Assembly: GCF_000420745.1 (NCBI RefSeq)
Contig: NZ_ATVN01000005.1
Span: 62,001-126,000, forward strand
Length of the DNA: 64,000 nt
From: Pseudorhodobacter ferrugineus DSM 5888
Lineage (GTDB): Bacteria; Pseudomonadota; Alphaproteobacteria; Rhodobacterales; Rhodobacteraceae
Direction: 5' to 3'
The notes below the pieces were generated by a model that was not told where the DNA came from, did not search any database, and saw nothing but the letters and a program-made list of their open reading frames with translations. The translations under genes were made by a program, and so were the position numbers. Of the stretch, positions 17,943 to 27,668 are shown one piece after another. Numbering within the stretch: position 1 is the first letter of the stretch; each line of letters begins with the position of its first letter.

Positions 17943-18725
17943 TTACGCATGCGCTTTCACCTTGTTCTTCAGGCCCGTGCCCAGATAGGCCTCGATCACC
18001 CGTTCGTCGTTCTTGACTTCTTCGACTGTGCCTTGTGCCAAAACCTTGCCCTCGGCCATACATATCACCGGGTCGCACAGGCGGGCGATGAAATCCATGT
18101 CATGTTCAATGACACAGAACGTATAGCCCCGTTCCTTGTTCAAGCGAATGATCGCGTCGCCGATGGTGTTCAGCAAGGTGCGGTTCACGCCGGCCCCTAC
18201 CTCGTCCAAAAACACGATCTTGGCGTCGACCATCATGGTGCGGCCCAGTTCCAGCAGCTTTTTCTGCCCGCCGGAAATCTGGCTGGCCTTTTGATCGGCA
18301 AGGTGGCTGATGGTCAGAAATTCCAGCACCTCATCGGCCTTGTCGCGGATACGCGCCTCTTCGGCATTGATCCTGCCGCGCTTGAACCAAGTGTTCCACA
18401 GCGTTTCACCCGATTGGTTTTCGGGCACCATCATCAAATTCTCACGCACGGTCATCGACCCGAATTCATGCGCAATCTGAAAGGTGCGCAGCAATCCCTT
18501 GTGGAACAATTCATGCGGGGGCAGACCGGTGATATCCTGACCATCCATCATAACCCGCCCCGAAGTCGGCGGCAGGCGCCCCGCGATCACGTTGAACAAG
18601 GTGGTTTTACCCGCGCCATTCGGCCCGATCAGCCCTGTGATGGACCCCGTTTCAATGGTCAGCGATGCACCATCCACGGCATGAAAGCCGCCGAAATGTT
18701 TGTGCAGATTTTCAACGACGATCAT
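17943..18725 (-). CDS. livG: ABC transporter ATPase LivG
   Basis: 260-residue ATP-binding subunit. Walker A is GPNGAGKTTLFN, the signature is ISGGQKKLLELGR, Walker B is IVFLDEVGAGV and the switch His is in VIEHDMDFI. I start at the ATG at 18725, which follows GGGGAG at good distance; an in-frame TTG 16 codons upstream lacks family similarity. The upstream hairpin at 18773-18800 separates it from livK, so it may be expressed at a lower level than the binding protein. Confidence 0.93.
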   Translation of the reverse strand: MIVVENLHKHFGGFHAVDGASLTIETGSITGLIGPNGAGKTTLFNVIAGRLPPTSGRVMMDGQDITGLPPHELFHKGLLRTFQIAHEFGSMTVRENLMMVPENQSGETLWNTWFKRGRINAEEARIRDKADEVLEFLTISHLADQKASQISGGQKKLLELGRTMMVDAKIVFLDEVGAGVNRTLLNTIGDAIIRLNKERGYTFCVIEHDMDFIARLCDPVICMAEGKVLAQGTVEEVKNDERVIEAYLGTGLKNKVKAHA

Positions 18726-18772
18726 TTGCAATAGCTCCCCAAGGCGCTCGCTCGCGTCCTTTTTAGTGACCA

Positions 18773-18800
18773 AACGGCCCGAAGTTTCCTTCGGGCCGTT
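18773..18800 (-). terminator. hairpin between livK and livG
   Basis: A perfect 12-bp stem AACGGCCCGAAG / CTTCGGGCCGTT with a 4-base loop lies 21 bp after the livK stop. Only a short T run follows on the minus strand, so it is best read as a partial terminator or mRNA-stabilising hairpin. Confidence 0.7.
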
Positions 18801-18821
18801 CAGAATGCGATGTAACGCGAC

Positions 18822-20006
18822 TTAGCGGAACTTGTCCGTCACGAATGCGCCGCCGTTGACGGTGTATTCGCGGTAGTTGCCAGCCGATTCGCCGTTGCCG
18901 ACCAGTTCGACAGCCGTCGCACCGACATAGTCGATATCGGTCCCTGCTGCGATCAGCTCCAGTGCTTTGCCCAACTCTCCCGCGTTGATCTTTTCACCCG
19001 GTGCGTTGGCAATATCCATTACCTTGGCAGACCAATCCTTGGCATTGGTCGACTTGGCCGCTTGCATCGCCAGCATGATCAGCGCCGCTGCGTCATAGCT
19101 TTCACCAGTAAACGAAGAGGTCGGGTCAAAGCCTGCTGCGGTTGCATTGGCTGCAAAAGCTGCCGCACCTTCGGAATCGGTGCCGGGAACGGTGCCATAG
19201 GTGCCGTTCAGGCCATCACCGATTGAAGCAATCAGGCTGTCGCCATACATGCCATCGGGCAAAAAGAACGTGCTGAACGCGCCCGTATCAAGTGCGGCCT
19301 GGATAATACCCTTGCCGCCTTGGTCAACATAGCCTGCAACGACCAGAATATCGCCACCGGCAGATGCCAATGTTGCCACTTCGGCGGAATAGTCTGCCTT
19401 GCCGTCTTCATGCGCGGTATTGACCGTGACCGAACCGCCCTTGGCCGCAAAAGCCGCTGCGATGCTGTCGGACAGGCCTTTGCCGTAGTCGTTGTTGGTA
19501 TAGGAAATCGCGATGGATTTCGCGCCACGCTCGGTCAGGATGTCGGCAATCACTTCGCCCTGACGGGCATCGGATGGCGCGGTGCGGAAGAACAAGCCGT
19601 CATCTTCTGCCGACGATAACCCCGGGGAGGTCGCGGACGGCGAGATCATACCCATGCCGTTTGGACGGGCAACGTTTTGCAGGATCGAGCCGGTGACGCC
19701 CGAACAATCCGCGCCCATGATGCCGTTCACGCCAGCCACGGTGATCAAACGCTCAGCGGCCGCTGCGGCTGCTGTCGCGTCGATGCAAGTGCTGTCCGCG
19801 CGTTCGGATGTGACGGTGCCACCATCCATGAACTTGCCCGAATCGTTAACCTCTTTGATCGCCAGTTCGGCAGAGGCTGCCATGTTTGGCGTGATCGATT
19901 CCAATGGGCCGGTAAAGCCCAGAATGATCCCGATTTTCGCGTCTTCAGCATGGGCAGAACCGGCCATAAGCGCGATTGTCGCAGTTGCCATCATTAGTTT
20001 TTTCAT
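18822..20006 (-). CDS. livK: Liv-type ABC transporter substrate-binding protein
   Basis: 394-residue periplasmic receptor with a Sec signal peptide (MKKLMMATATIALMAGSAHA, cut about residue 20) and a type I periplasmic-binding fold (KIGIILGFTGPLES, later YTNNDYGKG). Cys residues in STCIDATA and GADCSGV may form a disulfide. The ATG at 20006 follows GGGAGATAACA; the frame is open 37 codons further but without family similarity. It is first in the operon and diverges from the sugar dehydrogenase gene across only 75 bp. The ligand is unknown: amino acid, amide or methylated amine. Confidence 0.9.
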   Translation of the reverse strand: MKKLMMATATIALMAGSAHAEDAKIGIILGFTGPLESITPNMAASAELAIKEVNDSGKFMDGGTVTSERADSTCIDATAAAAAAERLITVAGVNGIMGADCSGVTGSILQNVARPNGMGMISPSATSPGLSSAEDDGLFFRTAPSDARQGEVIADILTERGAKSIAISYTNNDYGKGLSDSIAAAFAAKGGSVTVNTAHEDGKADYSAEVATLASAGGDILVVAGYVDQGGKGIIQAALDTGAFSTFFLPDGMYGDSLIASIGDGLNGTYGTVPGTDSEGAAAFAANATAAGFDPTSSFTGESYDAAALIMLAMQAAKSTNAKDWSAKVMDIANAPGEKINAGELGKALELIAAGTDIDYVGATAVELVGNGESAGNYREYTVNGGAFVTDKFR

Positions 20007-20081
20007 TGTTATCTCCCTAAGTAGACTTAAATTCTGACAAGAGCCTAATCGTAGTATTTGGAAAAGAAAAGGAGAGAAAAC

Positions 20082-21212
20082 ATGTCTTTCGTCATGCGTT
20101 TTCCGATGAATTTGCAAGTTTTATCGTTTTGGCAACCTTGCATTGCGCTGGCCCTCGGCGCGATGATCTGGGTGACGCAAGGTCAAACGGCGGTAGCGCA
20201 AAACGTGCAAGTCACGCAGATAGCCAACGGGTTCGAAGAGCCGTGGGCGATTGGATTTCTGCCCGGTGGCGATGCATTGGTAACAGAACGCGACGGGCGC
20301 TTGTTGCGGCTGCCCAGTGCCGGGGGCGCAATGGTGCCTGTGAACGGGGTGCCGCAGGTGGCGGCCACAGGGCAGGGCGGTTTGCTGGATGTCATGGTGC
20401 CGCGTGATTTTGCGGCCACGCGCCGGATTTGGCTGTCCTATGCCGCGCCAGTGGCGGGCGGGGCGGGCACGGCGGCGGGGTTCGGGCGGTTATCGGATGA
20501 TGGCATGGCCTTGGAAGGGTTTCGCGCGGTGATGGAACCCGTGGGCCGCGCAGGGGGCCGCCATTTCGGCGCGCGGCTGGTCGAGGCGCTGGATGGTACG
20601 GTGTTTTTGACCACAGGTGATCGGGGCGATGGTGATTTGGCCCAAGCCCTGGACGGGCCGGAAGGTAAGGTCCTGCACTTTTTCGCCGATGGGGCGCCGC
20701 TGACCGCGCCCGAGTTTGCGGGAAAAGACGTGTTTCCTGGCCTTTACAGCTATGGTCACCGCAACATTCAAGGGGCGGCGCTGGACCGTGAGGGGCGTTT
20801 GATGACGGCAGAACACGGCGCGCGCGGCGGGGATGAGGTGAACGCGCCTGTCGCGGGGCGCAATTACGGGTGGCCGATCATCACCTATGGGCGCGACTAT
20901 TCGGGCCTGAAAATCGGCGAAGGTACGGCCAAAGACGGGATGGAGCAGCCCTTGTTTTACTGGGACCCGTCCATCGCGCCGTCGGGGTTGATGGTTTATG
21001 ACGGCGCGCTGTTTCCCGATTGGCGGGGGCAGGTGTTCACCGGCAGCCTGAATTCCGACCTGATCGCGCGGCTGGACCCTGCGAATGGCTTTGCCGAGGC
21101 GCGGGTCACATCGGATGAAACCACCCGCGTGCGTGATATTCGGCAAGCGCCGGATGGGTCGATCTGGTTTTTATCGGTGTATGACGGGGCGATTTATCGG
21201 ATCGCGCCTTAA
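20082..21212 (+). CDS. PQQ-dependent soluble aldose sugar dehydrogenase-type protein
   Basis: 376 residues. A signal peptide (hydrophobic to about residue 38, ending VAQ) precedes a six-bladed beta-propeller. Visible family motifs are FEEPWAIGFLPGG, LLDVMV, LYSYGHRNIQGAA (catalytic His region), EHGARGGDEVN and NYGWPII. Family members oxidise aldose sugars in the periplasm using pyrroloquinoline quinone and calcium. No PQQ synthesis genes are here. I start at the ATG behind AAAGGAGAGAAAAC rather than the upstream in-frame TTG. It converges on the GlxA-like regulator with a 4-base overlap of the 3' ends. Confidence 0.85.
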   Translation: MSFVMRFPMNLQVLSFWQPCIALALGAMIWVTQGQTAVAQNVQVTQIANGFEEPWAIGFLPGGDALVTERDGRLLRLPSAGGAMVPVNGVPQVAATGQGGLLDVMVPRDFAATRRIWLSYAAPVAGGAGTAAGFGRLSDDGMALEGFRAVMEPVGRAGGRHFGARLVEALDGTVFLTTGDRGDGDLAQALDGPEGKVLHFFADGAPLTAPEFAGKDVFPGLYSYGHRNIQGAALDREGRLMTAEHGARGGDEVNAPVAGRNYGWPIITYGRDYSGLKIGEGTAKDGMEQPLFYWDPSIAPSGLMVYDGALFPDWRGQVFTGSLNSDLIARLDPANGFAEARVTSDETTRVRDIRQAPDGSIWFLSVYDGAIYRIAP

Positions 21213-22234
21213 ATCGACAGCCGCAGCGGCCCGCCACCCGGTGCGCCGCCTTGGGTGCCGCGTTCGCGGTAAGGCGTCGTGGAATAATGCGCGCGGTAGC
21301 ATTTGGAAAAATGCGACGGTGACGCGAAACCACAAGCCAGCGCCACGTTGATCACCGACATATCGGTTTGCATCAACAGGTTGCGCGCCTTGGACAGACG
21401 CAACTCCATATAGTAGCGCTTGGGCGAGCGGTTCAGATACCGACGGAACAGCCGCTCCAATTGCCGTGTCGACATGCCCACATCATCGGCCAGATCGGCG
21501 GGGCTGATCGGTTCCTCAATCGCGTTTTCCATCATCTGGATGACTTGTGACAATTTCGGATGCCGCACCCCGATGCGGGTCGGGATGGACAGACGCTGGG
21601 TGTCCTGATCAGTGCGAATGGTGGAATAAATCAACTGGTCGGCCACCGTGTTGGCCACGCTATCGCCATGATCGGCCGAGATGATTTTCAGCATCATGTC
21701 CAGCGATGCGGTGCCGCCGGCCGTGCTCATCCGGTTGCCATCAATGACGAAAATCGAACGGGTCAGCCTGACCTGCTCAAACTCCTCGATAAATCCGTCT
21801 TGGTTTTCCCAATGGATCGTCGCCTTTTTCCCGTCCAGCAACCCCGCCTTGGCCAGCGCATAGGCCCCCGTACACAGGCCCCCAATCGCCACCCCGCGCC
21901 GCGCCTCGCGCCGCAGCCAGTTCAAAATACCCTTGGTCGTGGCCTTTTGCACATCAATCCCGCCGCACACCAAAACCGTATCTTCGCGGTCAATTTCGGA
22001 CAGGCCTATATCCAACGTAAAGGCCGCCCCATTGGAACAGGTGACAACGCCGTCACCTTCGCCCGCCAAGACCCATTGATACACCGGCGCGCCGATCACC
22101 CGATTGGCAATGCGCAACGGTTCGATCGCGCTGGCGAATGACAGCATCGTAAACTTGTCCAACAGCAGGAACACAAAGCGTTTCGGCTCAAAGTCCTTGG
22201 TCACATTGGTGGCTTTTTTGGGCGGGAGGGACAT
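21209..22234 (-). CDS. GlxA-family AraC-type transcriptional regulator
   Basis: 341 residues. The N-terminal DJ-1/PfpI-like domain (about 18-190) has the [11 protein letters not shown] elbow. The C-terminal AraC domain (about 230-325) has two helix-turn-helix units ([20 protein letters not shown] and [21 protein letters not shown] split across them). The arrangement matches GlxA, CdhR and GbdR regulators; GbdR and CdhR control glycine betaine and carnitine catabolism. Given a Rieske oxygenase and dimethylglycine-dehydrogenase-like gene within 16 kb, control of methylamine use is plausible but unproven. Confidence 0.88.
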   Translation of the reverse strand: MSLPPKKATNVTKDFEPKRFVFLLLDKFTMLSFASAIEPLRIANRVIGAPVYQWVLAGEGDGVVTCSNGAAFTLDIGLSEIDREDTVLVCGGIDVQKATTKGILNWLRREARRGVAIGGLCTGAYALAKAGLLDGKKATIHWENQDGFIEEFEQVRLTRSIFVIDGNRMSTAGGTASLDMMLKIISADHGDSVANTVADQLIYSTIRTDQDTQRLSIPTRIGVRHPKLSQVIQMMENAIEEPISPADLADDVGMSTRQLERLFRRYLNRSPKRYYMELRLSKARNLLMQTDMSVINVALACGFASPSHFSKCYRAHYSTTPYRERGTQGGAPGGGPLRLSI

Positions 22235-22377
22235 TATTCTCTTTCAATCAACAAGAGTGTCTACCGAAACAGGAATTTGCGGCGCGGGCAAGGGGGGCTT
22301 GCGCCTTTCGGCCTTTGCTTTTCGCGGTACAGTGCCTATACACCGTGCCGATACCGCTAACCTTTCGGAGAAGACCG

Positions 22378-23748
22378 ATGACGCAGGCTTGGAAAAAGAC
22401 GGACTGGCGCAACAAACCTCGGGTGCAGATGCCCGACTATTTGGATGCGGATGCCTTGAACGCGGTTGAGGCCCAGCTTGGCAAATATCCACCGCTTGTG
22501 TTTGCAGGTGAGGCGCGGCGGCTGAAAAAACAGTTGGGGCTGGCGTCCGAGGGCAAAGCGTTCTTGCTGCAAGGCGGCGATTGCGCGGAAAGTTTTGCCG
22601 AATTTTCGGCCGATAATATCCGCGACACCTTCCGCGTGATGTTGCAAATGGCGGTCGTGCTGACGTACGGCGCGAAAGTGCCGGTGATCAAGGTTGGCCG
22701 GATGGCGGGGCAATTTGCCAAGCCACGCTCGGCACCGACCGAAGTCATCAATGGCGAGGAATTTGCCAGCTACCGCGGTGACATCATCAACGGGTTTGAA
22801 GCAACACAGGCCAGCCGCATCCCCGATCCCGCACGGATGTTGCAAGCTTATACCCAAGCGGCGGCCAGCCTGAACCTGCTGCGCGCGTTCTCGACCGGTG
22901 GTTTTGCCGATATTCACCGCGTTCACAGCTGGACCTTGGGCTTTGCCGAACATGACAAGGCCGAACGCTACCGCGAGCTGTCGAACCGCATTTCCGATGC
23001 GCTCGACTTTATGGCGGCTGCGGGCGTGGACAGTTCCACCGCGCACCAGTTGTCGCAGGTTGATTTCTACACCAGCCACGAATCGCTGTTGTTGGAATAC
23101 GAAGAGGCGCTGTGCCGCGTGGACAGCATTTCGGGCCAGCCCGTTGCAGGGTCGGGCCATATGATCTGGATCGGCGACCGTACCCGCCAGCCCGACGGCG
23201 CACATGTGGAATTTGCGCGCGGCGTGTTGAACCCGATCGGGTTGAAATGCGGGCCATCGACCACGGCAGACGACCTTAAGGTGCTGATGGCCAAGCTGAA
23301 CCCCGAAAACGAGGCAGGGCGTTTGACCCTGATCGCGCGGTTCGGGGCGGGCAAAGTGGGCGATAACCTGCCGCGTCTGATCAAAGCGGTTGAGGAAGAA
23401 GGCGCCAAGGTCCTTTGGTCTTGCGATCCGATGCACGGGAACACGATCAAAGCCGCAAGCGGTTACAAGACCCGTCCCTTTGATTCGGTGCTGCGCGAGG
23501 TGCGTGAATTTTTTGGCATTCACCAAGCCGAGGGCACGGTTCCTGGCGGTGTGCATTTTGAAATGACCGGCAAGGATGTCACCGAATGCACCGGCGGTTT
23601 GCGCGATGTGACGGATGAAAACCTGTCCGACCGTTACCACACCGCTTGCGACCCGCGCTTGAATGCCAGCCAATCGCTGGAACTGGCGTTTTTGGTGGCA
23701 GAAGAGCTGTCCAAAACCCGCAACGCTGAGCGCCGCGTGGCACTGTAA
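22378..23748 (+). CDS. class II (plant-type) DAHP synthase
   Basis: 456-residue 3-deoxy-7-phosphoheptulonate synthase, first enzyme of the shikimate pathway. Class II hallmarks visible are [11 protein letters not shown] (about 60-71, metal-binding Cys), [14 protein letters not shown], the [10 protein letters not shown] region, [10 protein letters not shown] and GGVHFEMTG. The ATG at 22378 follows CGGAGAAGACCG; the frame remains open 21 codons upstream. A clear intrinsic terminator follows at 23774. It appears to be a single-gene transcript. Confidence 0.95.
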   Translation: MTQAWKKTDWRNKPRVQMPDYLDADALNAVEAQLGKYPPLVFAGEARRLKKQLGLASEGKAFLLQGGDCAESFAEFSADNIRDTFRVMLQMAVVLTYGAKVPVIKVGRMAGQFAKPRSAPTEVINGEEFASYRGDIINGFEATQASRIPDPARMLQAYTQAAASLNLLRAFSTGGFADIHRVHSWTLGFAEHDKAERYRELSNRISDALDFMAAAGVDSSTAHQLSQVDFYTSHESLLLEYEEALCRVDSISGQPVAGSGHMIWIGDRTRQPDGAHVEFARGVLNPIGLKCGPSTTADDLKVLMAKLNPENEAGRLTLIARFGAGKVGDNLPRLIKAVEEEGAKVLWSCDPMHGNTIKAASGYKTRPFDSVLREVREFFGIHQAEGTVPGGVHFEMTGKDVTECTGGLRDVTDENLSDRYHTACDPRLNASQSLELAFLVAEELSKTRNAERRVAL

Positions 23749-23773
23749 GTCACGTTCAACGGGTGAAGATATG

Positions 23774-23804
23774 AAAACGGGCGCCTGACTGGCGCCCGTT
23801 TTTT
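23774..23804 (+). terminator. intrinsic terminator of DAHP synthase gene
   Basis: Stem AAAACGGGCGCC / GGCGCCCGTTTT with loop TGACT, followed by a T run. It lies 25 bp after the stop codon. Confidence 0.9.
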
Positions 23805-23852
23805 ATTGCCCCGTTCCCCAGAAAAGCAGGGGGGAAGACGGCCCCGCCTTGG

Positions 23853-24539
23853 CTATTTCACCACGCGCAGATAGGATTTGGCGGCGGTTTCACGGCTTGG
23901 TGCATCGAACGGCTTGGGGGGTTCGGCAAAGGCATGTTGCGCCACCCCCGCAACGATCTGCGGTGGAAACTCGGAGCGTTGTGCAGGGGTATCACGCGAC
24001 CTGTCGGTCCGCACAAGCGCGGTGACACTGGCGCGGCCAATATCAAACCGCCGTGGGCTGCGCCCGATATCGCCCGTCAGCGCGATGCACCCCAAGGCAA
24101 GGGTGCTTTGGCCCGCATCATCCAGCAAAGGAAGCACAATAAGGCGTGCCGTCATTGCGGGGCGGCCCAACCCCGCCAAGGCAATAAGGTCCAAGGCCAA
24201 AGTTGCGGGTTCCGCGAAAACCTGTTCCAGCGATTTGGCCAACGCAGGCCGTGCGGTTGGGGTGAACATCGCCGAAATCGGCAGGCCCCGCACCTCCATC
24301 CCCATGACATCGGCGATATCCATGCCTGCGATCCGAAAACGGGCGATCCCTGGGGCGACACGTTCGATCAAAAACGTACTGGACAAGGCGGCTTCGAGGC
24401 CGCGCGGATTAATCTGTGCGCGCAGCGGAATGCCACCTTCGTCGCGCAGACCTTCCCAATAGGCGCGCACCTGCGCAAGAGGGTCAACCCTGCGATCGGC
24501 ACCAAGGCCCGATGAAACTGTTTCATCACGTTCAGTCAT
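23853..24539 (-). CDS. PAS-domain protein (PAS_5 type)
   Basis: 228 residues. A PAS_5-like domain covers about residues 25-165 (AYWEGLRDEGGIPLRAQINP, then FRIAGMDIADVMGMEVRGLP, each a separate block). The C-terminal 60 residues look disordered. No output domain is present, so it is a stand-alone sensor or adaptor. The ATG at 24539 follows GGGGTAAAG; the longer frame has no similarity. It diverges from yicC across 283 bp of AT-rich DNA in which I see no further gene. Confidence 0.75.
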   Translation of the reverse strand: MTERDETVSSGLGADRRVDPLAQVRAYWEGLRDEGGIPLRAQINPRGLEAALSSTFLIERVAPGIARFRIAGMDIADVMGMEVRGLPISAMFTPTARPALAKSLEQVFAEPATLALDLIALAGLGRPAMTARLIVLPLLDDAGQSTLALGCIALTGDIGRSPRRFDIGRASVTALVRTDRSRDTPAQRSEFPPQIVAGVAQHAFAEPPKPFDAPSRETAAKSYLRVVK

Positions 24540-24822
24540 ACTTACTTTACCCCAACCGCCATGACCTCTCGGTCCAGCTGTAGAAATGCCAACCAATTGC
24601 AAGACCCGCAGATACCACGACCTAGCTGCTCGAAACCGACTTGCCTATCGATGTGGTTAACGCCGGTGCAACATGTATTACTCAACTGTTAATTTACACG
24701 AAACACGCTGCAATTGGTAAAGATATTGTTTAAATGGTAAATAGGGCTTGCGCGCCGTCCCGCCCAAACCGTCTGACCAAGCCACCTGCGACGCATCGAA
24801 GCCTGATAAAGGAGCTTGCCTT

Positions 24823-25716
24823 ATGACCCATTCAATGACTGGATTTGCGACCGCGCGCGGCGCGCAAGGGGCCTATACATGGGTTTGGGACCTGCGGTCG
24901 GTCAATGGCAAGGGTCTTGATCTTCGCTTGCGCGTACCCGACTGGGTTGGCGGGCTCGAAATACCGCTGCGCGGGGTTTTGGGCAAGTCCCTAAGCCGTG
25001 GGAATGTGTCTTTGACGCTGAAAGTCAGTCGAGAGGCGGGAGGTGACAGCGCATTGCGCCTGAACCACGCTGCATTGCGGGCGGCACTTGGGATGCTGGC
25101 CGAGGTTGAGGCCGAGGCGATGTCGACGGGCGTAACTCTTGCGCAGGCCAGTCAGGCCGATATTTTGTGCCTGCGCGGCGTGATGGAACAGGGCAGTGAT
25201 GACGAGGACACAGGCGGTCTGCTGGCGGCCCTGACTGCCGAATTTCCACAGCTGGTGGCAGACCTTGTGGCAATGCGAACCGTAGAAGGGGCGGCACTGC
25301 GTGTGGTTGTTCTGGACCAGTTGACCCAAATCGACGGCTTGGTCGCCGAAGCCGCGAAAGAGGCGGCTTTGCGGCGTGACGTGGTGGCAGAAACCTTGCG
25401 GGATAATGTACGAAAACTGCTGCAAGCCGCTGATACTTTGGATGAAAAACGGATTGAACAGGAACTGGCCTTGCTGGTCGTCAAAGCCGATGTAACCGAA
25501 GAGCTGGACCGCCTGCGCGCCCATATCGGGGCGGCACGCGCCTTGATGGGGGCAACCGACCCCGTTGGCCGCAAGCTTGATTTCCTGATGCAGGAATTTA
25601 TGCGCGAGGCGAATACCCTGTGTTCCAAGGCGCAATCCATCGCGCTCACACGGGTTGGGCTTGACCTGAAAACCGTGATAGATCAGATGCGCGAACAGGT
25701 TCAAAACGTGGAATGA
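24823..25716 (+). CDS. yicC: YicC family endoribonuclease
   Basis: 297-residue YicC protein with the characteristic N-terminus [11 protein letters not shown], the [15 protein letters not shown] block, and the C-terminal DUF1732 segment [18 protein letters not shown] (about 255-275). Escherichia coli YicC has RNase activity. The ATG follows AAAGGAGC. It overlaps gmk by 4 bases, the usual yicC-gmk pairing in alphaproteobacteria. Confidence 0.93.
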   Translation: MTHSMTGFATARGAQGAYTWVWDLRSVNGKGLDLRLRVPDWVGGLEIPLRGVLGKSLSRGNVSLTLKVSREAGGDSALRLNHAALRAALGMLAEVEAEAMSTGVTLAQASQADILCLRGVMEQGSDDEDTGGLLAALTAEFPQLVADLVAMRTVEGAALRVVVLDQLTQIDGLVAEAAKEAALRRDVVAETLRDNVRKLLQAADTLDEKRIEQELALLVVKADVTEELDRLRAHIGAARALMGATDPVGRKLDFLMQEFMREANTLCSKAQSIALTRVGLDLKTVIDQMREQVQNVE

Positions 25717-26366
25717 CGATGACCAAACCGACCAACCGCCGCGGGCTATTGCTTATTTTGTCGTCGCCGTCCGGCGCGGGGAAGTCGACCTTGGCCAAAA
25801 TGCTAATGGGCTGGGACCCTACCTTGCGGTTTTCCGTATCCGCCACCACCCGTGCCCCGCGCGAAGGCGAGCTGGACGGGCGCGAATATTATTTTCGCAG
25901 CAAGGATCAGTTCAAAGCGATGATTGACGCCGGCGAAATGCTGGAACATGCCGAGGTGTTCACCAATTTCTACGGCTCGCCCAAAGCCCCGGTTGAGGCC
26001 GCGATGGCCGAGGGCCGCGACACGCTGTTTGATATCGACTGGCAAGGCGGGCAACAAATCCGCAACTCGTCTTTGGGCCGCGATGTCGTGTCGATTTTCG
26101 TGCTGCCCCCGTCGATCGCCGAGCTGGAAAGCCGCCTGCGGGGCCGCGCGCAAGACAGCGACGACGTGATCGCGGGCCGCATGGCAAAGTCGCAATCGGA
26201 AATCAGCCATTGGGCGGAATATGATTACGTTTTGGTGAACCGCGAACTTGACCGCACCTTTACCGACCTGCGCACCATCCTAGAGGCCGAGCGCCTGCGG
26301 CGGGACCGCCAGCCAGCCCTTTCGGGATTTGTGCGCGGGCTGAATGAGGAGTTTGAGGCAAGATGA
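25713..26366 (+). CDS. gmk: guanylate kinase
   Basis: 217 residues. Phosphorylates GMP to GDP with ATP. The P-loop is [11 protein letters not shown] (about 17-27), the GMP-binding segment is [19 protein letters not shown] split near residues 41-59, and the lid and DWQGGQQI follow. It overlaps yicC and the carbonic anhydrase-like gene by 4 bases on each side, so the three are translationally coupled. A second Met two codons in could also start. Confidence 0.97.
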   Translation: MTMTKPTNRRGLLLILSSPSGAGKSTLAKMLMGWDPTLRFSVSATTRAPREGELDGREYYFRSKDQFKAMIDAGEMLEHAEVFTNFYGSPKAPVEAAMAEGRDTLFDIDWQGGQQIRNSSLGRDVVSIFVLPPSIAELESRLRGRAQDSDDVIAGRMAKSQSEISHWAEYDYVLVNRELDRTFTDLRTILEAERLRRDRQPALSGFVRGLNEEFEAR

Positions 26367-26881
26367 TCTATGCGTTGGACGGAATTGTGCCGCAACTGCA
26401 CCCCGACACATGGGTTGCCGCGGATGCCAATCTGATCGGGAAAATCGTGTTGGAGGAAGGCGCCAGCGTTTGGTTCGGTGCCAGTTTGCGCGGCGATAAC
26501 GAAGAAATTCGTGTCGGCCGCGACAGTAATATCCAAGAAAACTGCGTGCTGCACACCGACATGGGCTTTCCGCTGACCATCGGGGCCAATTGCACCATCG
26601 GGCACAAGGCCTTGTTGCATGGTTGCACCATTGGGGACGGCTCGTTGGTGGGCATGGGCGCTATGGTGATGAACGGTGCGCAAGTGGGCCGGGGGTGTTT
26701 GATCGGGGCTGGGGCGTTGATCACCGAAGGCAAGGTTATCCCCGATGGCAGCTTGGTGATGGGCGCGCCGGGGCGGGTGATCCGCGTGCTTGACGCCGAT
26801 GCGCAGATCAGGCTTTTGGCCTCGGCGGCGGGCTATCGCGCCAATATGCGGCGATTTAGGGACGGGCTGAAACCGCTTTAA
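26363..26881 (+). CDS. gamma-carbonic anhydrase-family protein
   Basis: 172-residue left-handed beta-helix trimer protein. The metal-site histidines are visible in [16 protein letters not shown] (two His). It resembles the YrdA/PaaY/CaiE group, where carbonic anhydrase activity is proven only for some members. Last gene of the yicC-gmk run. Confidence 0.88.
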   Translation: MIYALDGIVPQLHPDTWVAADANLIGKIVLEEGASVWFGASLRGDNEEIRVGRDSNIQENCVLHTDMGFPLTIGANCTIGHKALLHGCTIGDGSLVGMGAMVMNGAQVGRGCLIGAGALITEGKVIPDGSLVMGAPGRVIRVLDADAQIRLLASAAGYRANMRRFRDGLKPL

Positions 26882-27027
26882 GTTTCGCCGCGAAACCTAT
26901 GATATTAAACGATTTTACTGAACGGTCCTGTAACGAATTGTTAAGGGTTTCACGGGCAAAAAGATACTGATTTGCCGTTTCGCCCGCGCGGTTGACTATG
27001 GGCATGCCGGATATGTCAGCGGTTTCA

Positions 27028-27055
27028 ATGAAATACTGGCCAAAGATGAAGCAGG
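27028..27055 (-). repeat. dispersed intergenic repeat, copy 6
   Basis: GAAATACTGGCCAAAGATGA, in the same orientation as the copies at 991 and 11662. It is 150 bp past the carbonic anhydrase-like stop codon. Confidence 0.45.
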
Positions 27056-27447
27056 TTCCAACTGTGCCCCGGCGTGGTGCTCGTGGGCGGCACCCCCCCA
27101 AAAAAGAGGTCGCACAAGATTGCCAAGATGCAGGCGGTAGGGCTGTCCAAATCCGTGACTGATTTCGCCGCAGTCGTCTGTGCAGCAACACACCGTGACG
27201 CCGCCACAGTGGTCACAGCCAAAACATTGGCAAAACTCATGGTCTTGCCAGCCAATGAACCCGCCGCAGGCGCGGATCAGGGCAGACGGGATTTCCCCAT
27301 GATGTGACGGCCCATTTGCCGCGTGATCATGAAGCCGACCGCCAGATTGATGCGCACGCTGCGCGCCTGATCGGCCAGGCTTTAGGCCCATGTTTTGGCC
27401 CAAAACCCCCGATTCCGCGCAATCAACAAAATCTGCGTCAAACCCTC

Positions 27448-27476
27448 TTGCACCCCGCGGAATCATCGGCTATTCA
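27448..27476 (+). promoter_or_regulatory. promoter of tRNA-Val
   Basis: TTGCAC, a 17-bp spacer, then TATTCA, ending 9 bp before the mature tRNA 5' end. Confidence 0.6.
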
Positions 27477-27485
27477 GCCGCCAAC

Positions 27486-27561
<76 letters not shown>

Positions 27562-27668
27562 TTTACCCCCCTTATGTTCATTTATAAACATTGCCCCTGC
27601 GCATGGGGATGTTTGCACCTTTGCCGTTTCTCGCTAGCCTCTTGTTAACAAACACAGGAGCAGCTGAT

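Larger units (their letters stand above)
26882..27485. other. gene-poor region before tRNA-Val
   Basis: 604 bp with no gene I can support. On the minus strand, a frame around 27090-27320 is unusually cysteine-rich (HEFCQCFGCDHCGG then CCCTDDCGE), overlapping other open frames, but none has a good ribosome-binding site. A repeat copy lies at 27028-27055 and the tRNA promoter at the right end. Confidence 0.5.

Noticed and set aside
22357-23673. 438-residue minus-strand frame opposite the DAHP synthase gene
   Set aside because: Antisense to a well-supported enzyme and lacking motifs.
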